A stretch of DNA of 64,000 bases from Pararhizobium polonicum (GTDB lineage: Bacteria; Pseudomonadota; Alphaproteobacteria; Rhizobiales; Rhizobiaceae), in assembly GCF_001687365.1 (NCBI RefSeq), contig NZ_LGLV01000018.1, positions 1 to 64,000 of the forward strand, written 5' to 3'. This document shows positions 44,528-53,567 of the stretch, piece after piece. Position numbers and translations under genes: made by a program. How positions within the stretch are numbered: the stretch's first letter is position 1; every line of letters starts with the position of its first letter. Below the pieces are notes generated by a model that saw nothing but the letters and a program-made list of their open reading frames with translations, had not been told where the DNA came from and ran no database searches.

Positions 44528-45951
44528 GCTTCGGGCGGAATGCGGTCCCAGAAGCCGTGCCGGCGGATATGCTGCCTGCGCAAATCCGCCACATAATCGG
44601 CATGCGACATCAATCCGTCATTGCCGCCGGGACGTTTCGCCAGTGCCGAAAGCCTCGCCAGATAATCGGCGCCGTACCCATAGGCCTCTGACAGGCCACG
44701 GCCGATAATGCGGTCGAGCAAAGCGCGGTAGAGAGCGGTAGCCGCGGCCGGATAGTCGGTTTCGAAAGCCTCGGCTGCAGGCAGAAGAAACTCGTAGAAT
44801 TCCCCCTCCCAGACGCCCCACCGGGCGACAACGTAACGCGCCGCCAGATCGAGCCTTGGCCAGGCCAGATAAAACCGCAGGGCGGCATGCGGCTCGCGGT
44901 AGCTCTCCACGAAGGCGAAAGCCTTATCGAGTGCCTCGAACTCCTCGAAATCGCCGGCCTTGGCGATGTATTCCCGCAAGATCCCCGCATCGAGCCCTTG
45001 CTCGAAAATCTTCCAGCGCACGGCCTGCGATGCGGCGCGGTCCTTCATTCCATCCAGAATGGCGGCCTCGAGCCTGTCCTTGTCCGGCAACGGCTTCATG
45101 TCGCCACTGAGGATATCGACCCGCCGGGCAAAGCCGATCCGCGATTTGCGGGGCTTGCGCACCCAGATCAGTGCCTCGGCATGACGGCCTGCAGCATAGA
45201 GCCGCTCGGCAACCACGACCGGCTCGCGCAACGCCTCCGGCAGGCTTTCCTCGATTGCGACGTAGGCATTGAGATCGCCGCGGGCATCGGCAATGGCGCG
45301 GCGCACATGGACGATGGCCGGCAGAAAGGTGGTTCCGGCCGGTATCTTCATGGCCGCGGCCAGGGTTTCATCCCAGGCCTTCAGGACGTCGGGCGACAGC
45401 GCGGCCGCAATCCGCACCGCCAGCAATGTCCTGACGCCATGATAGTCCATGCCGCGCAGGCCGGGTGTCAGCAAGGGCGGGATACGTGCCTGCTGGTCGA
45501 CAGGCACGCGTGGCGCGAGCCGCGCGGCGGCCTCACAGGCCTGGACATAGATGCCGGCGATGCGGCCGCTGGAATCGTTGACGCGCTCGGAAATCCCTTC
45601 ATAGCCGAAGACGAAACGGATCAACCTTTCGAGCGCCATGCCGGGATCGACTGCGCCGAACTCCTTGACGATGCTGGCCGAGATGCTGTCGAGATCGTTG
45701 CCGAAGGCGCGCTCCTTCTGCCAGCGGATACGCGTGCCCGACTTTTCGAGCGCGGTCAGGCGGCTGTCGATCAGCTTGGCGACGCCGGCTGCGCCACCGA
45801 TTCCAGCGAGTGCCGCGTTCAGCCGCTTCTTGAAGGACGTGTTGAGGGCTGCTTCATCCAGCGCGATCTCGATCAGCCGTTCCAGACCGAGAGCGGTCAG
45901 GCCGTCCCGGTCGAGTTTTGCCTTTTTCGGCGCTTTTGCAACTTTTGCCAT
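44512..45951 (-). CDS. DUF6880 family protein
   Basis: A 479-residue, mostly helical soluble protein of unknown function. A Lys-rich start (MAKVAKAPKKAKLDRDGL) precedes LTALGLERLIEIALDEAALN and a long run of TPR-like or SWIM-neighbour-like helices (AERLYAAGRHAEALIWVRKP; HAALRFYLAWPRLDLAARYV; AATALYRALLDRIIGRGLSE). The C terminus (YVADLRRQHIRRHGFWDRI) is typical of this family in rhizobia, as I recall it. The start at 45951 is the first ATG; an upstream TTG is possible. DUF3422 lies 39 bases upstream on the same strand. Confidence 0.72.
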   Translation of the reverse strand: MAKVAKAPKKAKLDRDGLTALGLERLIEIALDEAALNTSFKKRLNAALAGIGGAAGVAKLIDSRLTALEKSGTRIRWQKERAFGNDLDSISASIVKEFGAVDPGMALERLIRFVFGYEGISERVNDSSGRIAGIYVQACEAAARLAPRVPVDQQARIPPLLTPGLRGMDYHGVRTLLAVRIAAALSPDVLKAWDETLAAAMKIPAGTTFLPAIVHVRRAIADARGDLNAYVAIEESLPEALREPVVVAERLYAAGRHAEALIWVRKPRKSRIGFARRVDILSGDMKPLPDKDRLEAAILDGMKDRAASQAVRWKIFEQGLDAGILREYIAKAGDFEEFEALDKAFAFVESYREPHAALRFYLAWPRLDLAARYVVARWGVWEGEFYEFLLPAAEAFETDYPAAATALYRALLDRIIGRGLSEAYGYGADYLARLSALAKRPGGNDGLMSHADYVADLRRQHIRRHGFWDRIPPEAYRSQ

Positions 45952-45990
45952 GGGTGTGCCGGTCGATTCGTTTCGAATATCCGGCAAGAC

Positions 45991-47274
45991 TTAAAGGCTT
46001 TCGCGGTCCTCGTCAGCATGGTGCTTGCGGATGCGCCGCACCACCAGCCACATGGCCAGAACGGCGACCGGCACGAAGAACCCGGTCAGCACGCTGGACT
46101 TGATCGGCAGGCCTTCGCTTTCCAGCGCCTTGGCGAGATAGCCGAACAGGCCGACGACATAATAGGAAATCGCCGCGACGGAGAGGCCTTCGACGGTTTG
46201 CTGCAGGCGCAGTTGCAGCTTGGCGCGGCGGTCCATGGAATTGAGCAACACGCTGTTTTGCCGTTCCAGCTCGACATCGACCCAGCTGCGCAGCAGTGCC
46301 GTGGCGCGGGTCAGCTTGCGCGACAGGTTGGCCTGGCGCTCCTCGACCGACTGGCAGGTGCGCATCGCCGGGGCAAGGCGGCGCTCGAGGAAGGTGCCGA
46401 GCGTCTCGTAGCCGGGCACGCCCGTCTCGGTCAGCGAGCGGATGCGCTCCTGGACGATGCCGTAGTAGGCGCGGCTGGCACCGAAGCGATAGAGGCTGAG
46501 CGCCGCGCCCGCCTCGAGTTCGGCGGCCAGAAGCGTGATCTCCGCCAGCATCTCGTCGGCCTTTTCGCGGGCACTGGTGCGCATCCTCTGGGTGAGGCCG
46601 GTCAATCCATCCTCGATCCGGCGGATATCCGGAGAGAGCGACTGCGCCAGGGGCAGGCCGACCATTGCCAGCGTGCGATAGGTTTCGATATCGAGCAGCC
46701 GCTGGACGAGCGCACCGGTTCCAGCCTCCGTCATGCCGCGATCGATGACGAGGATCTGTGTCAGGCCATCGCCGTTCTGGCGGAAATCGGTCAGCACCAC
46801 GGCCTGGCCGTTCTTGACGTCGCTGTAACAGAGGCTGGTCGGATCGAACGCGCTCATCGCCGCGCGGGTTTCCTCCGAATCCGGCCGGATTTCCAGGCGA
46901 ATGCCTGAGATCAGCGTTCCCGGCGGCGAGAAGCCATCACCGAACGGATGGGTCGTCACCTCACCGCCAAAGCGCTCAGGAATGACACCATCCCAGAAAT
47001 AGGTCGAAAATTCGGTGTGGCGCTCCCAGCGCAAGGTGCCCTGCCCCCAGGCCAGCGCATGATGATTGGCATCGCGGCTGGGCGGCGAGACGCCGCGGGC
47101 GCGCGACAATTCGGACAGGACGGCATGATCGACGGCCGCGCCGCCATCCGTCATGAAGGCAAGCTGGAAGATGACCCGTGGCGCCGTCACCAGCGCATAC
47201 GGACGCGCATGGATCTCACCCAGCGCCTGCGCGCGGGCCGGTGCCGACGGAAATGCGAAACTACCTTTGGCCAT
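45991..47274 (-). CDS. DUF3422 family membrane protein
   Basis: A 427-residue protein. The large cytosolic part starts LGEIHARPYALVTAPRVIFQLAF and contains HHALAWGQGTLRWERHTEFSTYFWD, both DUF3422 hallmarks. A long helical, coiled-coil-like region follows (EERQANLSRKLTRATALLRSWVDVEL; LQLRLQQTVEGLSVAAISYY). Two C-terminal hydrophobic helices (AAISYYVVGLFGYLAKAL and SVLTGFFVPVAVLAMWLVV) anchor it in the membrane. The build resembles membrane-anchored RmuC- or CorA-like stalks, but the function is unknown. The DUF6880 gene follows at 39 bases. Confidence 0.85.
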   Translation of the reverse strand: MAKGSFAFPSAPARAQALGEIHARPYALVTAPRVIFQLAFMTDGGAAVDHAVLSELSRARGVSPPSRDANHHALAWGQGTLRWERHTEFSTYFWDGVIPERFGGEVTTHPFGDGFSPPGTLISGIRLEIRPDSEETRAAMSAFDPTSLCYSDVKNGQAVVLTDFRQNGDGLTQILVIDRGMTEAGTGALVQRLLDIETYRTLAMVGLPLAQSLSPDIRRIEDGLTGLTQRMRTSAREKADEMLAEITLLAAELEAGAALSLYRFGASRAYYGIVQERIRSLTETGVPGYETLGTFLERRLAPAMRTCQSVEERQANLSRKLTRATALLRSWVDVELERQNSVLLNSMDRRAKLQLRLQQTVEGLSVAAISYYVVGLFGYLAKALESEGLPIKSSVLTGFFVPVAVLAMWLVVRRIRKHHADEDRESL

Positions 47275-47384
47275 GAGGCGTTTTCCCCTCTCACGCGTCA
47301 ATCAGAACCCTCTTATCAACAGGTTGAGCAAAAGGGAAAGGACGCTTTGACGCAGACGCGACTTTGTTTGCCGATCTCGCCTTA

Positions 47385-47413
47385 CAAAGTGGCAAAAGAA
47401 ATTGACCACTTTG
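47385..47413 (+). promoter_or_regulatory. Candidate autoregulatory operator of the GntR gene
   Basis: CAAAGTGG (47385-47392) and CCACTTTG (47406-47413) form a perfect 8-base inverted repeat with a 13-base AT-rich spacer, 36 bases upstream of the GntR start. FCD-type GntR regulators often bind dyads ending TGG/CCA next to their own gene. Confidence 0.55.
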
Positions 47414-47449
47414 GAGCACATCGTTAGATTGCCGCCAAGGAGAGCTGCC

Positions 47450-48244
47450 GTGACAGACGACACCATCGATGCCTATGCCCGCATCCCTCACAGCCGCACC
47501 TCCGGCGAAATCATCCAGCAGATCGAGCTCCTGATTCTGGAAGGCGTGCTGCGCGACAACGAGCGGCTGCCGAGCGAGCGGGAGCTGTCGCGCCGCTTCG
47601 ACGTTTCGCGGCCGATCCTGCGCGAGGCGCTGAAGGAACTGGAAACGCGCGGCCTGCTCGTCAGCCATCACGGCGGCGGCACGTTCGTCGCCGATGTCAT
47701 CGGCCAGGTCTTTTCCAAACCGGTGATCGAGCTGATCGCACGCCACCAGAAGGCGACGCAGGATTATCTGGAATACCGCCGCGAACTGGAAGGCATGACG
47801 GCGGAGCTGGCCGCGCGCCGCGCCACCCGCTTCGACAAGGACATGCTGACGCGGATCATGGAGGAGATGCGCGTAGCGCATCTTTCAGGCTCGGCCGAGG
47901 GCGGACTGAAAACCGATGTCGAACTGCACAGCGCCATTGGCGAATGCGCCCACAACATCATCCTGCTGCACACCCTGCGGGCCTGCTACCGGCTGTTGAG
48001 CGGCGGGATCTTCTTCAGCCGCGAGGTTCTGTTCGCCGCCCCCGGTGCCGGCGAAAAACTGCTTGCCCAGCACGAGGCCATCTACGAGGCGATCATGGCC
48101 GGCAACCCGGACGCTGCCCGCAAGGCGGCGCAGGCGCATATCGACTTCATCATCACGGCGACCCGCGACGCCGAGCGATCCGGCGAATGGGCCCGCATTT
48201 CACAGCTGAGGATGCAGCAGCGCGACCGGCAGACCGGACATTAA
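47450..48244 (+). CDS. GntR-family regulator, FCD (FadR C-terminal) type
   Basis: A 264-residue regulator. The winged helix is near residues 20-85: EIIQQIELLILEGVLRDNERL then PSERELSRRFDVSRPILREALKELETRGLL. The all-helical FCD domain follows, with metal/ligand residues expected in DVELHSAIGECAHN (Asp, His) and AQHEAIYEAIMAGNPDAARKAAQAHIDF (two His). Regulators of this class often respond to lactate, glycolate, pyruvate or sugar acids. The GTG at 47450 has AAGGAGAG 5 bases upstream, which fixes the start. No obvious target gene is adjacent; the glc genes are 3 kb away. Confidence 0.88.
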   Translation: MTDDTIDAYARIPHSRTSGEIIQQIELLILEGVLRDNERLPSERELSRRFDVSRPILREALKELETRGLLVSHHGGGTFVADVIGQVFSKPVIELIARHQKATQDYLEYRRELEGMTAELAARRATRFDKDMLTRIMEEMRVAHLSGSAEGGLKTDVELHSAIGECAHNIILLHTLRACYRLLSGGIFFSREVLFAAPGAGEKLLAQHEAIYEAIMAGNPDAARKAAQAHIDFIITATRDAERSGEWARISQLRMQQRDRQTGH

Positions 48245-48257
48245 CCGCTGGTCATCT

Positions 48258-48280
48258 GCCGCCCTGATACGAAGGGCGGC
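48258..48280 (+). terminator. Stem-loop after the GntR gene
   Basis: GCCGCCCT and AGGGCGGC pair perfectly over 8 bases with loop GATACGA, 13 bases after the GntR stop. No T-run follows. The remaining bases to 48527 hold no gene. Confidence 0.6.
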
Positions 48281-48527
48281 GTACAAATTTCCGCCTCCGT
48301 CTCGCCAATGACGCAAACACATCCTATAAGGGCGCAATCGACACATTTCGATGGCGCAATCTCATTAAATTGCCTGTCTTGCGTATCGCCGCCCCCTTCA
48401 TGCGAGGGTGCCGCGATACTATATGTGTTTCATAAAATCTGCGCGTTTACAGGCCGCATAAAGCGAGCATATTGAAACGATATTGCAGATCAGAATGATT
48501 CTCTTTTTTTGAAAGGTCGCTCCGACG

Positions 48528-49034
48528 TTGAACATCCTCAATCGCATCGCCACAGACGTCCGCCTGATGTTCCGCCGCCCGGTGAGAATGCAGTGTGCTG
48601 CGCTGTGTTATCGATTCAGGAAGAAAAGCGCGACGCCGGAAATATTGCTGATCACCAGCCGTGACACCGGCCGCTGGGTCATTCCCAAGGGCTGGCCGAT
48701 GGAAGGCAAGATGTGTCATGAAGCTGCCGCCCGGGAAGCCTATGAAGAAGCCGGCGTCAAAGGCGAGGCCGGAGCAGAACGGATCGGCTTCTATATGTAC
48801 GACAAGGGCATGGACCACGGGCTGAAAGTCCAGTGCATGGTTCAGGTCTATCCGCTGGTCGTTCTGGAAATGCTGAAGACCTTTCCGGAAAAGGGCAGCC
48901 GAAAAATGGAGTGGGTAACCTTCACGGAGGCTGCCGGGCGCGTTGCCGAACCGATGCTGAAGGATCTAATCCTGAGTTTCGAACAACGTTTGCTTGCCAC
49001 AATGCATCCGGTTGCCAAAGCGGTGGCGCGATAA
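48528..49034 (+). CDS. Nudix hydrolase
   Basis: A 168-residue Nudix protein. The box is GWPMEGKMCHEAAAREAYEEAGV (read in parts near residues 55-77): the core REAYEEAGV metal-binding segment is intact, but the upstream Glu of the GX5E element is Lys. Preceding RDTGRWVIPKGWP and the later VQVYPLVVLEM are typical of the alphaproteobacterial DIPP-like (diphosphoinositol/dinucleotide) group. The start is a TTG at 48528; an ATG at codon 14 is the alternative. Substrate unknown. The phosphate transporter gene follows on the same strand. Confidence 0.82.
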   Translation: MNILNRIATDVRLMFRRPVRMQCAALCYRFRKKSATPEILLITSRDTGRWVIPKGWPMEGKMCHEAAAREAYEEAGVKGEAGAERIGFYMYDKGMDHGLKVQCMVQVYPLVVLEMLKTFPEKGSRKMEWVTFTEAAGRVAEPMLKDLILSFEQRLLATMHPVAKAVAR

Positions 49035-49148
49035 GCGCCTGGTATCCGAGACAAGCGGTATTCGCGCAAAGCAGATAGCACGACGCAATCCCGGTCCGGC
49101 ACATCTGGTGCCGGCCTGCGCGCCGCCGACATGAATGGAGAATAGACG

Positions 49149-50654
49149 GTGGCAAAACCGCGCCCGAGCCTCGAAAAGCCGACGCTCGACAAATATCTGG
49201 ACAAGATCACGCTTGCGGAAGAAGCCACCCACCACGTCCTGAGACCATGGGCCGGCATCGGGCTTGGATTGCTGTTCCTGCTTATCAGCATGATTTTCGC
49301 GGCCGCCTATGTTTCGGAACAGCCGGGCTATCTGATCATCGTCGCCGCCGCCGCCGTGGCGGCCTATATGGCAATGAACATCGGCGCCAACGACGTCACC
49401 AACAATGTCGGCGCCGCCGTCGGCTCGAAGGCGATCACCATGACGACGGCGCTCGTCATCGCCGCCGTCTTCGAGATCGCCGGCGCCGTGTTTGCCGGAG
49501 GGCGCGTCGTCTCCACCATTGAGGCGGGCATTGTCGATGCCGCGCAGATGCCGTCCGGCCAGGCTTTCGTCTGGGTGATGATGGCGGCGCTGATTTCGGC
49601 CGCCGCGTGGATCAACATCGCCACCTGGTCCGGCGCTCCGATTTCCACCACCCACTCGATCGTCGGCGGCATTCTCGGATCCGGCATCGCAGCCGCCGGC
49701 TTTTCCGTCGTCCACTGGGTGTCGCTCGCCGGCATAACGGCAAGCTGGATGGTCTCGCCGATCCTCGGCGGCGGCATCGCGGCGCTGCTTCTTGCCTTCG
49801 TCAAGACCTTCATCATCTACCGCGAAGACAAGATCGACGCCGCCATCTTCTGGACGCCGATCCTGATCGCCGTGATGACCGGCGCATTTGCCGCCTATTT
49901 CGCCCTGATCGGGCTGGAGAAGGTCGTGGCAATCTCCATGACGAACGGCATCCTGATCGGCCTGGCCGTGGCAGCTGTCACCGTTGTTGCAAGCCGGCCA
50001 TGGATCGTCCGTCAGGCGCGCGGGCTCGACAACCGCAACCAGTCGCTGCGCAAGCTGTTCCGGATGCCGCTGATCCTGTCGGCGGCGCTGCTGTCCTTTG
50101 CCCACGGGGCAAACGACGTCTCGAATGCCGTCGGGCCGCTTTCGGCGATCGTGGCCAACGTCAATGGGCTGGCGATCCTCAAGACGACCTATGTTCCGCT
50201 CTGGGTCATGCTGATCGGCGCTTTCGGCATTTCCTGCGGACTGCTGCTGTTCGGGCCGAAGCTGATCCGCGTCGTCGGCGAGGAGATCACCAAGCTCAAC
50301 CCGATGCGCGCCTTCTGCGTTGCGCTGGCAACCGCGATCACCGTCATTCTGGCAACGTCGCTCGGCCTGCCCGTCTCGACCACGCATACGGCGGTCGGCG
50401 CGGTTTTCGGCATCGGCTTTTTCCGCGAATGGTACACGCGCAACTCCAAGCGGCGGCTTGACTATGTCCGCCGGAAAACCGGGCAGGCAGATTTCGAGCG
50501 GCATGCCGTGCACAGCCCGGAAGAATCGCAGCGGCGGCGTCTGGTGCGGCGATCGCATTTCATGACCATTGTTGCCGCCTGGGTCATCACCGTTCCGGTT
50601 TCGGCGGCGCTCTCGGCTGCCGTCTATTATATCCTGTCGGCGTTTTTCATCTGA
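49149..50654 (+). CDS. Inorganic phosphate transporter, PiT family
   Basis: A 501-residue inner-membrane symporter of (metal-)phosphate with H+. The two inverted halves carry the PiT signatures [20 protein letters not shown] near residue 76 and [19 protein letters not shown] near 318, plus [17 protein letters not shown] and [17 protein letters not shown]. About ten to twelve membrane helices are visible with a cytosolic loop near 265-300. It starts at GTG with GGAG upstream. No phoU-like (DUF47) gene is next to it. rsmE follows 11 bases later. Confidence 0.94.
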   Translation: MAKPRPSLEKPTLDKYLDKITLAEEATHHVLRPWAGIGLGLLFLLISMIFAAAYVSEQPGYLIIVAAAAVAAYMAMNIGANDVTNNVGAAVGSKAITMTTALVIAAVFEIAGAVFAGGRVVSTIEAGIVDAAQMPSGQAFVWVMMAALISAAAWINIATWSGAPISTTHSIVGGILGSGIAAAGFSVVHWVSLAGITASWMVSPILGGGIAALLLAFVKTFIIYREDKIDAAIFWTPILIAVMTGAFAAYFALIGLEKVVAISMTNGILIGLAVAAVTVVASRPWIVRQARGLDNRNQSLRKLFRMPLILSAALLSFAHGANDVSNAVGPLSAIVANVNGLAILKTTYVPLWVMLIGAFGISCGLLLFGPKLIRVVGEEITKLNPMRAFCVALATAITVILATSLGLPVSTTHTAVGAVFGIGFFREWYTRNSKRRLDYVRRKTGQADFERHAVHSPEESQRRRLVRRSHFMTIVAAWVITVPVSAALSAAVYYILSAFFI

Positions 50655-50665
50655 GGATTGATCAT

Positions 50666-51403
50666 ATGCGTGCCAATTTCCGCATGCAGCGGCTTTTCAT
50701 TGAGGCGCCGCTCGCAAAGGGGACGATCGTCGAGGCCACCCGCGAGCAGTTCAACTATCTCGTCAACGTGCTGCGGTTTGAGGCTGATGATGCCGTTCTC
50801 GTCTTCAACGGGCGCGATGGCGAATGGCGGGCAGACCTCTCCTTTCCCACCAAGAAACGCCTGTTCCTGACAGCCACCGAACAGACGCGGCCGCAGCCGA
50901 CGCCGTGCGACCTGCACTACCTGTTTGCGCCGCTGAAGGTGGGCAGGCTCGACTATCTCGTGCAGAAAGCCGTCGAGATGGGGGCCGGCCTGTTGCAGCC
51001 GGTGATGACCCAGCATGTCCAGGGCAAGATCAGCAATATCGACCGCGTCCGCGCCAATGTCATCGAAGCGGCGGAGCAATGCGGCGTTCTCGGCATTCCG
51101 CAGGTTACCGAACCGCGCAAGCTCGAAGACCTGCTGGCCGGCTGGCCGGCCGAGCGGCGCATCATCTTCTGCGACGAGGGCGATGCGGGCCAGAATCCGC
51201 TGCCGGTTCTGGCCGGGATAAAAGAGCGCAAGCTGGCGTTGCTGATCGGCCCGGAGGGCGGATTTTCCGATGCCGAGCGGACGCTGCTGCGCAGTCTCGA
51301 TTTCGTCACCGCCATTCCGCTCGGACCCCGGATTCTGCGGGCGGATACGGCCGCTGTCGCGGCAATGGCCGTGATCCAGGCAGCGATCGGCGACTGGCAA
51401 TAA
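50666..51403 (+). CDS. rsmE: 16S rRNA (uracil(1498)-N(3))-methyltransferase RsmE
   Basis: RsmE methylates U1498 in helix 44 of 16S rRNA. The 245-residue SPOUT protein has an N-terminal PUA-like domain ([20 protein letters not shown]), [20 protein letters not shown] near residue 92, and the SAM-binding trefoil knot [17 protein letters not shown] near 192 with [20 protein letters not shown] near 218. It is 11 bases after the phosphate transporter gene and about 150 bases before gshA; rsmE followed by gshA is a familiar alphaproteobacterial order. Confidence 0.95.
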   Translation: MRANFRMQRLFIEAPLAKGTIVEATREQFNYLVNVLRFEADDAVLVFNGRDGEWRADLSFPTKKRLFLTATEQTRPQPTPCDLHYLFAPLKVGRLDYLVQKAVEMGAGLLQPVMTQHVQGKISNIDRVRANVIEAAEQCGVLGIPQVTEPRKLEDLLAGWPAERRIIFCDEGDAGQNPLPVLAGIKERKLALLIGPEGGFSDAERTLLRSLDFVTAIPLGPRILRADTAAVAAMAVIQAAIGDWQ

Positions 51404-51452
51404 CAAAGGCCTGTTTCAAGTGCGTTGGTCGTGTTGAAAATTTGAACCCACC

Positions 51453-51467
51453 GTGAAACAATTTCAC
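51453..51467. promoter_or_regulatory. Small dyad upstream of gshA
   Basis: GTGAAA-CAA-TTTCAC is a perfect 6-base inverted repeat 83 bases before the gshA start, in the 146-base rsmE-gshA spacer. It might be an operator; I do not recognise the regulator. Confidence 0.35.
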
Positions 51468-51549
51468 TTGCACCACACTTCAATCCGGTTCAATCACCCT
51501 CCTGATATCTGCCGCCCGGCAGGTTCTGTCCGTTCAAAAGAAGACGCCC

Positions 51550-52923
51550 ATGGCCAGAGATACTACCGACCAGACGCCGGTTACCTCCGTCGCAGACCTG
51601 ACCGAATATCTGGCCGATGGCAACAAGCCGAAGGACAGGTTCCGCATCGGAACGGAGCATGAGAAGTTCGCCTTCTTCAAGGCCGACAACAGCCCGGTTC
51701 CCTATTTCGGGCAAGCCAGCATCTCGGCGCTTCTGAACGGCATGGCGGAAAAGACCGGCTGGGAGCCGATCATCGACGCGGGCAATATCATCGGCCTTGC
51801 CGAGCAGTCCGGCCAGGGCGCGATCTCGCTTGAGCCCGGTGGACAGTTCGAGCTATCCGGTGCGCCGCTGGAAAACCTGCACCAGACCTGCAAGGAATCC
51901 AACCGTCACCTGGCGGTGTTGCGCGAGATCGCCGAGCCGCTCGGCATCCGCTTCCTCGGCATCGGCGGCTCACCGAAATGGACGCTGGCAGAAACGCCGC
52001 GCATGCCGAAATCCCGTTACGACATCATGAGCCGCTATATGCCGAAAGTCGGCACCCAGGGCCTCGACATGATGTACCGCACCTGCACGATCCAGGTGAA
52101 CCTCGATTTCTCCTCGCAAGAGGACATGCGCCGCAAGATGCAGGTATCGCTGAAGCTGCAGCCGCTGTCGACGGCGCTGTTTGCGAGTTCCCCTTTTACC
52201 GACGGCAAGCCGAACGGCCTGCTCTCCTGGCGCGGCGACATCTGGCGCGATACCGACAACCAGCGCGCCGGCGTACTGCCTGCGGTCTTCAATAGCGATT
52301 TCAGCTTCGAGGATTACGTCACATGGGCACTCGACGTGCCGATGTATTTCGTCGTGCGCGACGGCAAGTATCACGACTGTACGCATGTCACCTTCCGCCA
52401 GTTCATGAACGGCGCACTGAAGGGCGAACTTGCCGACTGGGAGCCCAATATGGGCGACTGGACCAACCATCTCTCGACGCTGTTCCCGGACGTTCGCCTG
52501 AAGCGCTTCCTTGAGATGCGCGGCGCCGATGGCGGCCCCTGGCGCCGGATCTGTGCGCTGCCGGCGTTCTGGGTCGGCCTGCTGTATGATGACGCAGCGC
52601 TTGATGCCGCCGAAGCCCTGACGCGCGACTGGACCTATGAGGAAACGGTCGCCATGCGCAATGCCGTGCCGGCGCAAGGCCTTGCGGCGACGCATCGCGG
52701 CGTTTCGCTGTTCGACGTTGCCCGCGAGGTTCTGTCGATTTCCCGTCTCGGCCTGAAGAACCGCAACCGGCTGAACGGCGACGAGGTGGATGAAAGCATC
52801 TTCCTCGCCCCGCTCGACGAGGTGCTGGCCAAGAAGGCGACGCTCGCCGAAGATCTTCTGTCGCTCTACAACGGCCGCTGGAACGGCTCGGTCGATCCGG
52901 TGTTCACCGACTACCAGTATTGA
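51550..52923 (+). CDS. gshA: Glutamate-cysteine ligase, plant/alphaproteobacterial type
   Basis: GshA joins glutamate and cysteine in the first step of glutathione synthesis. The 457-residue protein has the type 2/plant-like features: RFRIGTEHEKFAFF near residue 33 (ATP/metal Glu), GAISLEPGGQFELSGAPLENLH near 92, and MYRTCTIQVNLDFSSQEDMRRKM near 171. SSPFTDGKPNGLLSWRGDIWRDTDN and the closing VDPVFTDYQY are also family blocks. AAGAAG precedes the ATG. gshB is not in the window. Product glutathione would feed the GST at 28 kb. Confidence 0.95.
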   Translation: MARDTTDQTPVTSVADLTEYLADGNKPKDRFRIGTEHEKFAFFKADNSPVPYFGQASISALLNGMAEKTGWEPIIDAGNIIGLAEQSGQGAISLEPGGQFELSGAPLENLHQTCKESNRHLAVLREIAEPLGIRFLGIGGSPKWTLAETPRMPKSRYDIMSRYMPKVGTQGLDMMYRTCTIQVNLDFSSQEDMRRKMQVSLKLQPLSTALFASSPFTDGKPNGLLSWRGDIWRDTDNQRAGVLPAVFNSDFSFEDYVTWALDVPMYFVVRDGKYHDCTHVTFRQFMNGALKGELADWEPNMGDWTNHLSTLFPDVRLKRFLEMRGADGGPWRRICALPAFWVGLLYDDAALDAAEALTRDWTYEETVAMRNAVPAQGLAATHRGVSLFDVAREVLSISRLGLKNRNRLNGDEVDESIFLAPLDEVLAKKATLAEDLLSLYNGRWNGSVDPVFTDYQY

Positions 52924-52933
52924 GGGCAAACCT

Positions 52934-53368
52934 TCAGGATAGCCGCTTTTTCAGAAAATAACGGGGAATGGCGTTCGGCCCGCCCTCCAGTTCGCCGAAC
53001 ACTTCGTAGCCGAGCTTTTCATAGAAGGGCCTGGCCTGGAACTCGAACGTGTCCAGCCAGACGCCGAGATAACCCCGCGCCCGTGCAATCGTCTCCGCTT
53101 CGGCGATCAGGCGCGAGCCGAGGCCCTGGCCGCGATATCGATCCGGTATCACCAGGTATTTGACGAAGGCCCAGCCATAGCCGTCCACACCGTAGAGCCC
53201 GCCGACCACCTTGTGCGTATCGGGATCCCGGATGAGGATGGCGAAATCCGCCTTGTCCTCGATCGGCCCCTTGTTGGCTTTGTTATATTCGTCCAGCGCA
53301 GTGACAATCGCGGCGCGATGCTCCGGTGCGGGGTTTTCGGATATGATATCGATGAGGGGCGTTTTCAT
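52934..53368 (-). CDS. GNAT-family N-acetyltransferase
   Basis: A 144-residue GNAT enzyme. The acetyl-CoA motif is VIPDRYRGQGLGSRLIAEAE near residues 74-93, followed by GYLGVWLDTFEFQARPFYEKLGYEVFG, the usual late helix-strand with catalytic Tyr candidates. The N-terminal half (AILIRDPDTHKVVGGLYGVDGYG) forms the substrate side. The substrate is unknown. It converges with gshA, 10 bases apart, and is divergent from DUF937. Confidence 0.85.
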   Translation of the reverse strand: MKTPLIDIISENPAPEHRAAIVTALDEYNKANKGPIEDKADFAILIRDPDTHKVVGGLYGVDGYGWAFVKYLVIPDRYRGQGLGSRLIAEAETIARARGYLGVWLDTFEFQARPFYEKLGYEVFGELEGGPNAIPRYFLKKRLS

Positions 53369-53567
53369 GCGGCCATGTCCAATCTGCAGATGTCGCGGCC
53401 ATCATAGGCGATGACCGGCGGCTTGGGCAGTCGCCGGGTCCGGCTTCCTGTTTTGCCGCAGTCTTTATCCCCCGCATTTCCCGGCTAACAAAAAGCGGTT
53501 TGCACCCGGTTTTTTCCCGTTATAGTGCAACGACATGCGTTGTGCTGCCTGCAGGAGAGGACGGAAT

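Noticed and set aside
48258..48280. GC stem-loop as a riboswitch for the Nudix gene
   Set aside because: It is a single simple hairpin right after the GntR stop; no aptamer-like conserved core is visible.
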